Source: an uncultured Christensenella sp.
Lineage (GTDB): Bacteria > Bacillota > Clostridia > Christensenellales > UBA3700
Length of the DNA: 9,056 bases
Assembly (NCBI GenBank): GCA_910584035.1
Contig: CAJTZR010000079.1
Location: 1-9,056 of the forward strand
Reading direction: 5' to 3'
Shown: one piece after another, positions 1-5,956 of the stretch
Layout: the number at the start of each line of letters is the position of its first letter
Numbering within the stretch: the first letter of the stretch is position 1
Notes under the pieces: generated by a model
Database searches by the model: none
What the model saw: only the letters and a program-made list of their open reading frames with translations
Told to the model about the DNA's origin: nothing
Position numbers and translations under genes: made by a program

Positions 1-121
1 TATTTATAACCATTTATTTCAAGACTATTTGGCAAGGTAATAACTTGCAAACACTTGTATTTTGAAAGTAATAATCGAATTAAATTATAATTGACTACTA
101 AAACTATTAATTTATATAATT
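1..121. other. AT-rich left edge, no assignable gene
   Basis: No gene can be assigned. Two plus-strand frames stay open from the window edge to an early stop (TAA at 38-40 and TGA at 63-65). Either could be the tail of a plus-strand gene ending at the terminator at 122-170, but neither tail is recognisable. Confidence 0.3.
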
Positions 122-170
122 AAAAAACAAAAATCTCTTTAACTCTACATTAAAGAGATTTTTGTTTTTT
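122..170. terminator. Bidirectional rho-independent terminator
   Basis: A perfect 21-bp inverted repeat (122-142 with 150-170) has a 7-nt loop. Its core is ATCTCTTTAA / TTAAAGAGAT, with A-tracts on the left and T-tracts on the right, so it can terminate on either strand. It lies just downstream of the small minus-strand gene at 197-310 and would also serve any plus-strand gene entering from the left. Confidence 0.85.
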
Positions 171-196
171 TGAGTTTGCTAAAATTACAAAACTAA

Positions 197-310
197 TTAT
201 TTGCAATTTGAGCAGTTTTTAGTACTAGACTTAGCTGCACTCTTAGTTTGACTTGACTTAGATGCCTTATTAGCAGTTTTGTTGCTAGCACTTTGTTGAC
301 TTCTTGCCAT
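197..310 (-). CDS. Small basic peptide with C-terminal CxxC, function unknown
   Basis: This 37-residue ORF starts at ATG (308-310) and ends at TAA (197-199). It is supported by a strong ribosome site, AGGAG at 317-321, six bases before the start, a plausible promoter upstream and a strong terminator downstream. The peptide is almost entirely Ser, Ala, Lys, Thr, Asn and Gln. It has seven Lys, one Arg and no acidic residue, and ends NCSNCK, placing Cys33 and Cys36 in a CxxC pair. There is no signal peptide or membrane segment, and it is probably disordered. The composition recalls lysine-rich nucleic-acid-binding tails, and the Cys pair could bind metal or form a disulfide; both are guesses. 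I do not recognise the family. The flanking signals make it likely to be a real gene. Confidence 0.75.
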   Translation of the reverse strand: MARSQQSASNKTANKASKSSQTKSAAKSSTKNCSNCK

Positions 311-344
311 AACTTTCTCCTCTGTAGCTTATTGCTACAATAGT

Positions 345-374
345 ATTATAAGCAATATTAAAAATTATATACAA
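345..374 (-). promoter_or_regulatory. Probable promoter of the small basic peptide gene
   Basis: On the minus strand there is a perfect -10 TATAAT (345-350) and a partial -35 TTGTAT (369-374) with an 18-bp spacer. The -10 overlaps one arm of a short inverted repeat, gcttat (327-332) / ataagc (348-353), which might be an operator or just chance in AT-rich DNA. Confidence 0.45.
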
Positions 375-480
375 AATTATAATTGTAAATTTACCAAATT
401 TTACATTTTCCGACAAAAAGTTATTAACAACAAATATTATCTTTCACTACAAAAATTTTTACTGGAATTGTAAGCAAAAT

Positions 481-514
481 AAAAAATGCGATTTGATAAC
501 AAATCGCATTTTTT
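481..514. terminator. Terminator of the acetolactate synthase gene
   Basis: A perfect 15-bp stem (481-495 with 500-514) has a 4-nt ATAA loop. The core is ATGCGATTTG / CAAATCGCAT, flanked by six A and six T. It begins three bases past the minus-strand stop codon at 518-520, so it ends that transcript, and its symmetry lets it act on both strands. Confidence 0.9.
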
Positions 515-517
515 CTA

Positions 518-2143
518 TCACATTTTATCTGGGTGCACAAATGGTAAAACTTGTTCATCACTTGATATATTACAATTAATTAAAACTGGATAATTAAAAT
601 CTTTTATATCTTTTAATATCTTTTGAAAATCTTGCAAACTATCTACTGAATAACTTTTGCTAACACCATATGATTTTGCAAGCAATTCAAAGTCTACTCT
701 ACCGCCAATATTAACGCCATAATAATGCTTTTTATAAAACTCTGTTTGCCATTGTTTAACCATTCCTAATGCACCATTGTTCATTATAATAATTAAGATT
801 GGCAATTTTTTCTCAACCGCCAAGGCTAGCTCATTGTTGTTCATTGCAAAACTGCCGTCACCCGTAACTAGTACTCCTCTCTTGCCTGTTGCAATAACAC
901 CACCTATACAAGCACCCAACCCATATCCCATTGCACCTAAACCACAAGATGTCAAAAAAGTTTTTGGCTTGACAAATGGATAGCATTGTGCAGTCCATAA
1001 TTGGTGTTGTCCTACATCAGTTGCAATAATATCATCAGCTCTTAAATTACTTGCAAGACTTTTTATAATATTGCTTGGTGTAAAACCATCATTATTATAT
1101 ACATAATCATTTTGTCTTTGTAAATTTATCTCATCCCACCATTCTAAATTGCTTTTACTATTCAAGTACGGCTTGATATTATCTAAAAAAGTTGCTATAT
1201 CACTTTTAATCAAGTAATCACATTTTACATTTTTATCAAGTTCAACTAAATCAATATCAACTTGTATAATCTTTTGACCGCATTGTTTACTGCGTAATGT
1301 TCTGTCATTAAATCTAACACCTAATGCAATTACCAAATCAGCCTCATTTTTCAAGTTATTTGCACCAACATTGCCGTGCATTCCCGTCATACCTATGTTA
1401 TATTTGCAATCATATGGCACTGCAGTTTTTCCCATCATAGTGCAAGCTATAGGAGCGTCAATTAGCTCTGCTAGTTTTTCTACCTTTTCACCGCAATTAT
1501 TATTAACTACTCCACCGCCACAATATATAAATGGTTTTTTGCTTTGGTTTATCATTTCCGCAACCTTTTCATAATCAGTTGGAATTTTAACCTCTTTTGT
1601 ATGAATTTTTGCAGTAAGATTTCCATTATACTCACATTTTGCTGTTAAAATATCTTTTGGTATATCTATCAGCACTGGTCCAGGTCTACCACTCTTTGCA
1701 ATCTCAAAACTATCAATTATTATTCTTTCTAAATCTTCCACTCTTTTGCACAGATAGCTATATTTAACCACTGGCATAGTAATACCATAAATGTCCACTT
1801 CTTGAAAACTATCTTGACCAAGTTTATTAGTTGGTACATTTCCCGTTATTACTACAAGTGGAACTGAATCAAGGAAGCTGTTAGCTATACCTGTAACTAA
1901 ATTTGTAGCTCCAGGTCCAGATGTCGCAAGTACAACCCCCACTTTACCACTTGCTCTTGCATAACCATCACCCGCAAAAGTTGCACCTTGCTCCGATGAC
2001 ATAAGGTAATGTTTTATTTTTCCTTTAACCTTATACAATTCCTCATAAATATCAAGTATGCTTCCGCCAGGGTAACCAAATATACATTCTACCCCTAACT
2101 TTTGTAAACTTTCAACTAATATTTTTGCTCCAGTGTATTTCAT
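518..2143 (-). CDS. ilvB: Acetolactate synthase large (catalytic) subunit
   Basis: A ThDP-dependent enzyme that condenses two pyruvates to 2-acetolactate, or pyruvate with 2-oxobutyrate, in valine, leucine and isoleucine synthesis. At 541 residues it is slightly shorter than the usual 550-590. The N-terminal pyrimidine-binding domain (about 1-165) shows GVECIFGYPGG and SEQGATFAGDGYA with catalytic Glu51. The central FAD-binding domain spans about 190-325. The C-terminal ThDP/Mg domain (about 375-520) has GDG 428-430, NN 455-456 and GMVKQWQ with Trp465, the position tied to herbicide response in this family. FQEVDIYGIT resembles anabolic IlvB rather than catabolic AlsS. No ilvN, ilvC or ilvD lies in the window. 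The start at 2143 matches the family N-terminus, although its ribosome site is weak. The stop is TGA followed immediately by TAG. The 5' leader of about 35 nt is too short for a T-box. Confidence 0.93.
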   Translation of the reverse strand: MKYTGAKILVESLQKLGVECIFGYPGGSILDIYEELYKVKGKIKHYLMSSEQGATFAGDGYARASGKVGVVLATSGPGATNLVTGIANSFLDSVPLVVITGNVPTNKLGQDSFQEVDIYGITMPVVKYSYLCKRVEDLERIIIDSFEIAKSGRPGPVLIDIPKDILTAKCEYNGNLTAKIHTKEVKIPTDYEKVAEMINQSKKPFIYCGGGVVNNNCGEKVEKLAELIDAPIACTMMGKTAVPYDCKYNIGMTGMHGNVGANNLKNEADLVIALGVRFNDRTLRSKQCGQKIIQVDIDLVELDKNVKCDYLIKSDIATFLDNIKPYLNSKSNLEWWDEINLQRQNDYVYNNDGFTPSNIIKSLASNLRADDIIATDVGQHQLWTAQCYPFVKPKTFLTSCGLGAMGYGLGACIGGVIATGKRGVLVTGDGSFAMNNNELALAVEKKLPILIIIMNNGALGMVKQWQTEFYKKHYYGVNIGGRVDFELLAKSYGVSKSYSVDSLQDFQKILKDIKDFNYPVLINCNISSDEQVLPFVHPDKM

Positions 2144-2185
2144 AGTAATACCATATAAAAAAATATTATTTTTAATATTGTATTT

Positions 2186-2214
2186 ATTCTAACACATTTT
2201 ATAAAAAATTCCAA
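2186..2214 (-). promoter_or_regulatory. Promoter of the acetolactate synthase gene
   Basis: On the minus strand, -35 TTGGAA (2209-2214), a 17-bp spacer and -10 TAGAAT (2186-2191) preceded by TGT, an extended -10. Transcription should begin near 2179, giving a leader of about 35 nt before the ATG at 2143. Confidence 0.75.
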
Positions 2215-2272
2215 ATCATTAGACAAAAAAATTTTGTATGCTAAAATTAATATTTCAAAAAGTGTCCAAATA

Positions 2273-2297
2273 ACCCATAAAATATTTTTTTATGGGT
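2273..2297. repeat. Short inverted repeat upstream of ilvB promoter
   Basis: ACCCATAAAA (2273-2282) and TTTTATGGGT (2288-2297) form a perfect 10-bp stem with a 5-nt loop. There is no T-run on either side, so it is not a typical terminator. It lies about 60 bp upstream of the ilvB -35 and could be a regulator site, but nothing names the regulator. Confidence 0.5.
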
Positions 2298-2727
2298 GCT
2301 ATAATAAGCAATACATAATTAAGCTTGAAAATATCTGTTATTATTCAAAAGAAAAATACTTTTTTAGCAAGTTTATTGTGTTAGCTATATAAAATTTAAA
2401 TGCAAGTTAAAATTTAATTCTTATAGTTTTTATTTTCAAGATTTTGATAAAACGCATTCAAAACTAATATTTATATCAAACTTATACCACATTAAAGCAA
2501 ATTTAATGTTGCAAAACTCAAATTATCTAGTAAAATATTATCATAAGTTATCCATAAACCACAAAAAAATGATTTTGTGCAATAATTATAAGCAGTGATA
2601 ATAATCAATTTTTATTATACTTTTTTGACATTTCCAATATTTTCTCAAAAGGCTAAACATTTTAAGATAATATAACTCAATTTATTTCATCTAAACATAG
2701 TAATTTATTTTAATTAACCATAGAAAA
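2298..2727. other. Intergenic region without recognisable gene
   Basis: About 430 bp of very AT-rich DNA between the divergent ilvB and recombinase genes. I found no ORF with a ribosome site, no tRNA-like structure and no copy of the TTCATCAAT arm sequence. There is a weak CACAAAA / TTTTGTG inverted repeat (2560-2579). A TTGACA at 2625-2630 has no matching -10. Confidence 0.5.
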
Positions 2728-2757
2728 TTGGCAAATGCAAAATTTTTAAATTATATT
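2728..2757 (+). promoter_or_regulatory. Candidate promoter of the recombinase gene
   Basis: -35 TTGGCA (2728-2733), an 18-bp spacer and -10 TATATT (2752-2757). The spacer would be 17 bp if the -10 is read as TTATAT. Transcription would start near 2764, about 47 nt before the recombinase ATG. AT-richness makes chance matches likely. Confidence 0.4.
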
Positions 2758-2810
2758 TTTAACTTTATATTAATTTTAATTTACTCATATTCAATACAAG
2801 GAGAATACAT

Positions 2811-3737
2811 ATGACGTATGAAGAATGGCTTTCTGAATGGCTAAATAATTATATTCAGACAACAAACAAACTACAAACTTTTGAGAGATACAAAAATATT
2901 GTATCTTTGCATATTATCCCACATTTGGGCAAGTACAAACTTGAGGACATTTCACCTATTATTTTGCAAAAGTATATTACTAATCTCTCTTTATGTGGCA
3001 ACACACGCAACCAGCAAGCACTATCTGCAAATTATGTTAAAGCCATAATCAATGTTATTCAAACTTCACTAAAAACTGCTCATAACTTGGGTTTTCTTAT
3101 GGAATATAACGCAGATAAAATTAAGCGTCCAAAATCAACAGAAAAACAAGTAAGTTGCTTTTCCTTTTCTGAACAGAAAATTATAGAAAATCATATTTCA
3201 AATTGCAAACGCAAAAAACTAAAAGGCATTTTGCTTTGTTTATATACTGGCTTGAGAATAGGCGAACTTCTTGCTCTAACTTGGGCAGACATTGACTTTA
3301 ACAAAAAGACATTGTCTGTCACAAAATCTTGTCACGATGGCTATGTTGATGGCAAACATTGCATAATTATTGATACGCCAAAAACTGGACATTCATTAAG
3401 AAAAATACCTCTTTCACCACAATTAATAACTATATTAAAGGACTTAAAGAAAAATACAAAATGCAAATTTGTTTTATCCTATAACGACAAGCCTATTTTA
3501 GTTAGAAGTTACCAACGTGCTTTTGAATTGCTACTTAAAAAACTTAAAATTCAGCACAAAGGCTTTCACTCTCTACGCCACACCTTTGCTACACGTGCTA
3601 TTGAATGTGGTATGGATATAAAATCTTTATCCGAAATATTAGGACATAAAAACGCAAGTATAACCTTAAATCGTTATGCTCATTCACTATGGGAACATAA
3701 ATCGGATATGATGAATAAGCTTAGCAAATTAATGTAA
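2811..3737 (+). CDS. Tyrosine recombinase / integrase, probable promoter-inverting enzyme
   Basis: A 308-residue site-specific recombinase that cuts and rejoins DNA through a phosphotyrosine link. The N-terminal part (about 1-105) is a SAM-like core-binding domain. The catalytic domain (about 115-300) has the full set of active residues: Arg149 in TGLRIGELLAL, Lys191 in TPKTG, His253 and Arg256 in HSLRHTF, His279 in LGHK and nucleophile Tyr289 in NRYAH. It begins directly at the core-binding domain. It therefore lacks the N-terminal arm-binding domain of roughly 400-residue Tn916-type integrases, which suits simple core sites without arm sites. Start: AAGGAG at 2798-2803, 7 nt before ATG. It is followed after 35 bp by the first of six palindromic sites whose 12-7-12 layout fits this enzyme class. 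That it inverts those segments is inferred; it could instead be a remnant integrase. Confidence 0.93.
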   Translation: MTYEEWLSEWLNNYIQTTNKLQTFERYKNIVSLHIIPHLGKYKLEDISPIILQKYITNLSLCGNTRNQQALSANYVKAIINVIQTSLKTAHNLGFLMEYNADKIKRPKSTEKQVSCFSFSEQKIIENHISNCKRKKLKGILLCLYTGLRIGELLALTWADIDFNKKTLSVTKSCHDGYVDGKHCIIIDTPKTGHSLRKIPLSPQLITILKDLKKNTKCKFVLSYNDKPILVRSYQRAFELLLKKLKIQHKGFHSLRHTFATRAIECGMDIKSLSEILGHKNASITLNRYAHSLWEHKSDMMNKLSKLM

Positions 3738-3772
3738 AATTGCAAGAAATAAGCCATAAAATAAAACAAAAA

Positions 3773-3803
3773 ATGTTCATCAATTATATTAATTGATGAA
3801 CAT
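3773..3803. repeat. Recombination site 1L (outer, switch 1)
   Basis: Arm ATGTTCATCAAT (3773-3784), 7-bp spacer TATATTA (3785-3791) and arm ATTGATGAACAT (3792-3803). The arms are perfect inverted repeats. The spacer is the exact reverse complement of that in site 1R. On the minus strand the stem is followed by TTTTTTG, so it may also terminate transcription leaving the segment leftwards. Confidence 0.9.
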
Positions 3804-3814
3804 TTTATAATCAA

Positions 3815-3843
3815 ATTATATCAATTTTGATAAAAAATGTCAA
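3815..3843 (-). promoter_or_regulatory. Consensus promoter inside switch 1 (points left)
   Basis: On the minus strand, -35 TTGACA (3838-3843), a 17-bp spacer and -10 TATAAT (3815-3820), preceded by TGA as an extended -10. It matches sigma-A consensus at both hexamers and resembles the switch 2 and 3 promoters through the spacer (CAAAATTG before the -10). Start near 3808, 11 bp from the site edge to the -10. Confidence 0.9.
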
Positions 3844-3845
3844 TA

Positions 3846-3880
3846 AAAATAGCATTTTTCATGTTAAATTATGCTATTTT
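3846..3880. repeat. Hairpin within switch 1, upstream of its -35
   Basis: AAAATAGCAT (3846-3855) and ATGCTATTTT (3871-3880) form a perfect 10-bp inverted repeat with a 15-nt loop. It starts two bases beyond the -35 of the switch 1 promoter. It could be a weak terminator shielding the promoter from incoming transcription in either orientation, or an operator. Switches 2 and 3 show only weaker AT-only repeats. Confidence 0.55.
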
Positions 3881-3920
3881 AAGTAAATTGATGGGTAAAA
3901 CACTAAATTTATTGCCAAAA

Positions 3921-3951
3921 TAGTTCATCAATTAATATAATTGGTGAACAA
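3921..3951. repeat. Recombination site 1R (gene-proximal, switch 1)
   Basis: Arm TAGTTCATCAAT (3921-3932), spacer TAATATA (3933-3939) and arm ATTGGTGAACAA (3940-3951). The spacer is the exact reverse complement of site 1L. The right arm carries an A-to-G change, a G-U wobble in RNA, and no T-run follows, so it should not terminate transcription entering the gene. Confidence 0.88.
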
Positions 3952-3989
3952 ATTATTAGCATCTTTTTTATAAAATCAAGGAGTAAATA

Positions 3990-5645
3990 ATGAATAAATC
4001 AAAAGTAACAGTTACCTTTTTTGTAGTTTTATTAGCTTGTTGTTTATGTATAGTTTTGGTTGCTTGCAATAATCACAATAACAACAATAGTAGCAATAAT
4101 GAAAATGGTGAACTTGAGTATAGATTAAATTCTGATAATGTTTCATATAGTGTAACTGGTAAAGGTACTATTACAACAAATGACATTGTAATACCAAATA
4201 CTTACCAAGGAAAACCTGTGACTAATATTGATACATCTGCATTTTATGAATGTGATAAAATTACTAGTATCTCAATACCTAATAGCGTTGTCAGCATTAG
4301 CGTTAGTGCATTTCAAGGCTGTAAAAGCCTAACAAGCATAAATATCCCAAGTAGCGTTACAAAAATTGACCGCTACGCATTCAATGGTTGCTCACAATTA
4401 AAAAATTTATACATAACAGATATCTCGGCTTGGTGTAATATTGAATTTGATGCGAATTATGCTAATCCCCTAATATATGCACAAAATTTATATTTGAATG
4501 ATGAATTAGTGACCGACTTAATTATTCCAAATAATGTTACTTTAATTAAAGATTATGCTTTTACTGGTTGTACTAATATTTCAAATATAACTATACCTAC
4601 AAGCGTAATTAATATTGGAATGAATGCTTTTTCTAAATGTCGTTTCCTTACAATTTATTGTGAAGCAAAAAGTGCACCAGATACTTGGAAGATTACTTGG
4701 AAAGACTCTACTTGTCCAGTAGTTTGGAATTGCAGTGAAAATGAAATAGCAACAGATGGATATATTTACAAAATTAACAATAGATTAAGATACGCATTAA
4801 AAAATGGTAATGCAAAGGTAGTTCAACAATCTTTAAAATTATCTGGTAGTATTGACATCTCACAAAGCATTTATCATAATGGAACTAGCTATAAAGTAAC
4901 AGAAATCATTGACTCTGCTTTTGACGAATGCACTAAACTTACAAATGTAAATATTCCAAATGGAATCACTCACATTGGCGAGAATGCATTTGCCGATTGT
5001 AGTAATCTAACTAGCGTTACTATCTCCGATAGTGTGACAAGTATTGGCAATTCCGCTTTCAAAAATTGCTCAAGTCTTGAGTATGTTAACATTGGAAATG
5101 GCATTGCTAATATTGGTTTCAACGCATTTTATGCTTGTAACAAATTGAAATACAATGAATATGAGAATAGCGTATATTTAGGAAATAGTCAAAATCCATA
5201 TGTTGTTTTGGTAAAAGCAAAAACTAAAGAGATTACTGATTTTATTATTAATGACAAAACGAGAATAATTATGTATGAAGCATTTGAAGATTGTTGTAAT
5301 CTTTCTAATATTGCAATGCCAAATGATATTGTTAGCATTGGTAGTTTTGCATTCAATCGTTGTTCTAGTTTAAATAGCATTACACTAGCTGAAAATGTTA
5401 TCAATATTGGAAGTTTTGCATTTTCTAATTGCACAAAACTAACCACTATAACTATGACAAATAGTATTAATACAATTAATGATTGTACTTTTGATACTTG
5501 TACAAATCTTAAAACTATAAATTTTAGAGGCACAAAAAGTGAATGGAGAAAAATATCAAAATATCCTACTTGGCACAACAATACTGGCGATTATATTGTA
5601 GTTTGTAATGATGGAAGAATAAACAAAAAAGGTGCAGATATTTAA
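3990..5645 (+). CDS. BspA-like LRR_5 lipoprotein 1, phase-variable (OFF)
   Basis: A 551-residue surface lipoprotein. The type II signal peptide (1-25) has lipobox LVAC with Cys26 as the lipidated residue, followed by an Asn-rich linker (about 27-40). The rest is LRR_5 repeats of the AF-x-x-C-x-x-L-x-x-I-x-IP-x-S-V-x-x-I type: about 13 units in two blocks, split near residues 225-300 by a stretch rich in Trp and Cys (TWKITWKDSTCPVVWNC). The C-terminal cap, GTKSEWRKI...YIVVCNDG, is shared with the two neighbours. LRR_5 proteins are known as adhesins and surface ligands; the target here is unknown. The start is set by AAGGAG at 3978-3983, six bases before ATG. It lies 38 bp downstream of site 1R, and no other good promoter is visible, so expression should depend on switch 1. 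Confidence 0.92.
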   Translation: MNKSKVTVTFFVVLLACCLCIVLVACNNHNNNNSSNNENGELEYRLNSDNVSYSVTGKGTITTNDIVIPNTYQGKPVTNIDTSAFYECDKITSISIPNSVVSISVSAFQGCKSLTSINIPSSVTKIDRYAFNGCSQLKNLYITDISAWCNIEFDANYANPLIYAQNLYLNDELVTDLIIPNNVTLIKDYAFTGCTNISNITIPTSVINIGMNAFSKCRFLTIYCEAKSAPDTWKITWKDSTCPVVWNCSENEIATDGYIYKINNRLRYALKNGNAKVVQQSLKLSGSIDISQSIYHNGTSYKVTEIIDSAFDECTKLTNVNIPNGITHIGENAFADCSNLTSVTISDSVTSIGNSAFKNCSSLEYVNIGNGIANIGFNAFYACNKLKYNEYENSVYLGNSQNPYVVLVKAKTKEITDFIINDKTRIIMYEAFEDCCNLSNIAMPNDIVSIGSFAFNRCSSLNSITLAENVINIGSFAFSNCTKLTTITMTNSINTINDCTFDTCTNLKTINFRGTKSEWRKISKYPTWHNNTGDYIVVCNDGRINKKGADI

Positions 5646-5727
5646 AAAAAATCAATAAATTTAGCTTACTTTAATTATATTTCGAACACAAAAAAATACA
5701 AAAACAAAAAAAATTACAAACAAAAAA

Positions 5728-5758
5728 TGTTCATCAATTGTAATAATTGATGAACATT
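5728..5758. repeat. Recombination site 2L (outer, switch 2)
   Basis: Arm ATGTTCATCAAT (5728-5739), spacer TGTAATA (5740-5746) and arm ATTGATGAACAT (5747-5758). The arms are perfect inverted repeats. The spacer is the reverse complement of site 2R and differs from those of the other switches. CAAAAA immediately precedes it, as at sites 1L and 3L, giving a minus-strand T-run. Confidence 0.9.
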
Positions 5759-5768
5759 TTATATTAAT

Positions 5769-5797
5769 ATTATAGCAATTTTGGTAAATATTGTCAA
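5769..5797 (-). promoter_or_regulatory. Consensus promoter inside switch 2 (points left)
   Basis: On the minus strand, -35 TTGACA (5792-5797), a 17-bp spacer and -10 TATAAT (5769-5774), preceded by TGC as an extended -10. Both hexamers are perfect. Predicted start is near 5762, a few bases before site 2L in the orientation sequenced. Confidence 0.9.
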
Positions 5798-5874
5798 TAT
5801 AAAAATGTTTATTTATAATAAAATATGTCAAATAACTAAAATATATTAACTTTCATTATATTTTTTATTGATTA

Positions 5875-5905
5875 ATGTTCATCAATTATTACAATTGATG
5901 TACAA
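5875..5905. repeat. Recombination site 2R (gene-proximal, switch 2)
   Basis: Arm ATGTTCATCAAT (5875-5886), spacer TATTACA (5887-5893) and arm ATTGATGTACAA (5894-5905). The spacer exactly reverse-complements site 2L. The right arm has one mismatch to a perfect palindrome (GTAC for GAAC), and AAATTT rather than a T-run follows. Confidence 0.88.
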
Positions 5906-5956
5906 AATTTAAATAAATTAATCATTAAATTTTTGAATAAAATAAGGGGAAAAGCA

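Larger units (their letters stand above)
3773..3951. promoter_or_regulatory. Invertible promoter segment 1, OFF orientation
   Basis: Two 31-bp sites in inverted orientation bound this segment. Their spacer centres, 3788 and 3936, are 148 bp apart. The promoter inside (3815-3843) points left, away from the lipoprotein gene at 3990, so the gene is predicted OFF as sequenced. Recombination between the spacers would turn the promoter so that transcription starts just before site 1R and reads into the gene. The layout parallels the phase switches of E. coli fimS and C. difficile cwpV, both acted on by tyrosine recombinases. Inversion itself is inferred from one sequence. Confidence 0.88.
5728..5905. 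promoter_or_regulatory. Invertible promoter segment 2, OFF orientation
   Basis: Inverted 31-bp sites have spacer centres at 5743 and 5890, 147 bp apart. The enclosed promoter (5769-5797) points left towards the 3' end of lipoprotein gene 1, so the gene at 5957 is predicted OFF. Flipping would place the -10 about 10 bp before site 2R. The leader beyond site 2R is nearly identical to that of switch 3, indicating duplication of switch plus gene as one module. Confidence 0.88.

Noticed and set aside
777..983. Plus-strand ORFs inside ilvB, and ORFs at 1371-1574, 5189-5581, 5872-6267 and 7625-7852
   Set aside because: They overlap well-supported genes in other frames, lack ribosome sites and show no domain features.
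2144..2179. T-box or other leader riboswitch for ilvB
   Set aside because: The predicted leader is only about 35 nt and has no T-box sequence or antiterminator.
2548..2556. DnaA-like box TTATCCATA
   Set aside because: A single imperfect box without a cluster, dnaA/dnaN or an origin layout; expected by chance in AT-rich DNA.
2625..2630. TTGACA as -35 of the recombinase promoter
   Set aside because: No TATAAT-like hexamer lies 16-19 bp downstream; the site at 2728-2757 fits better.
5933..5956. Earlier in-frame ATG for lipoprotein 2 (and 7537 for lipoprotein 3)
   Set aside because: Neither has a ribosome site. The AAGGG sites at 5944-5949 and 7542-7546 lie inside the extra codons and serve the MKKSK starts, which place the lipobox Cys at position 26 in all three proteins.
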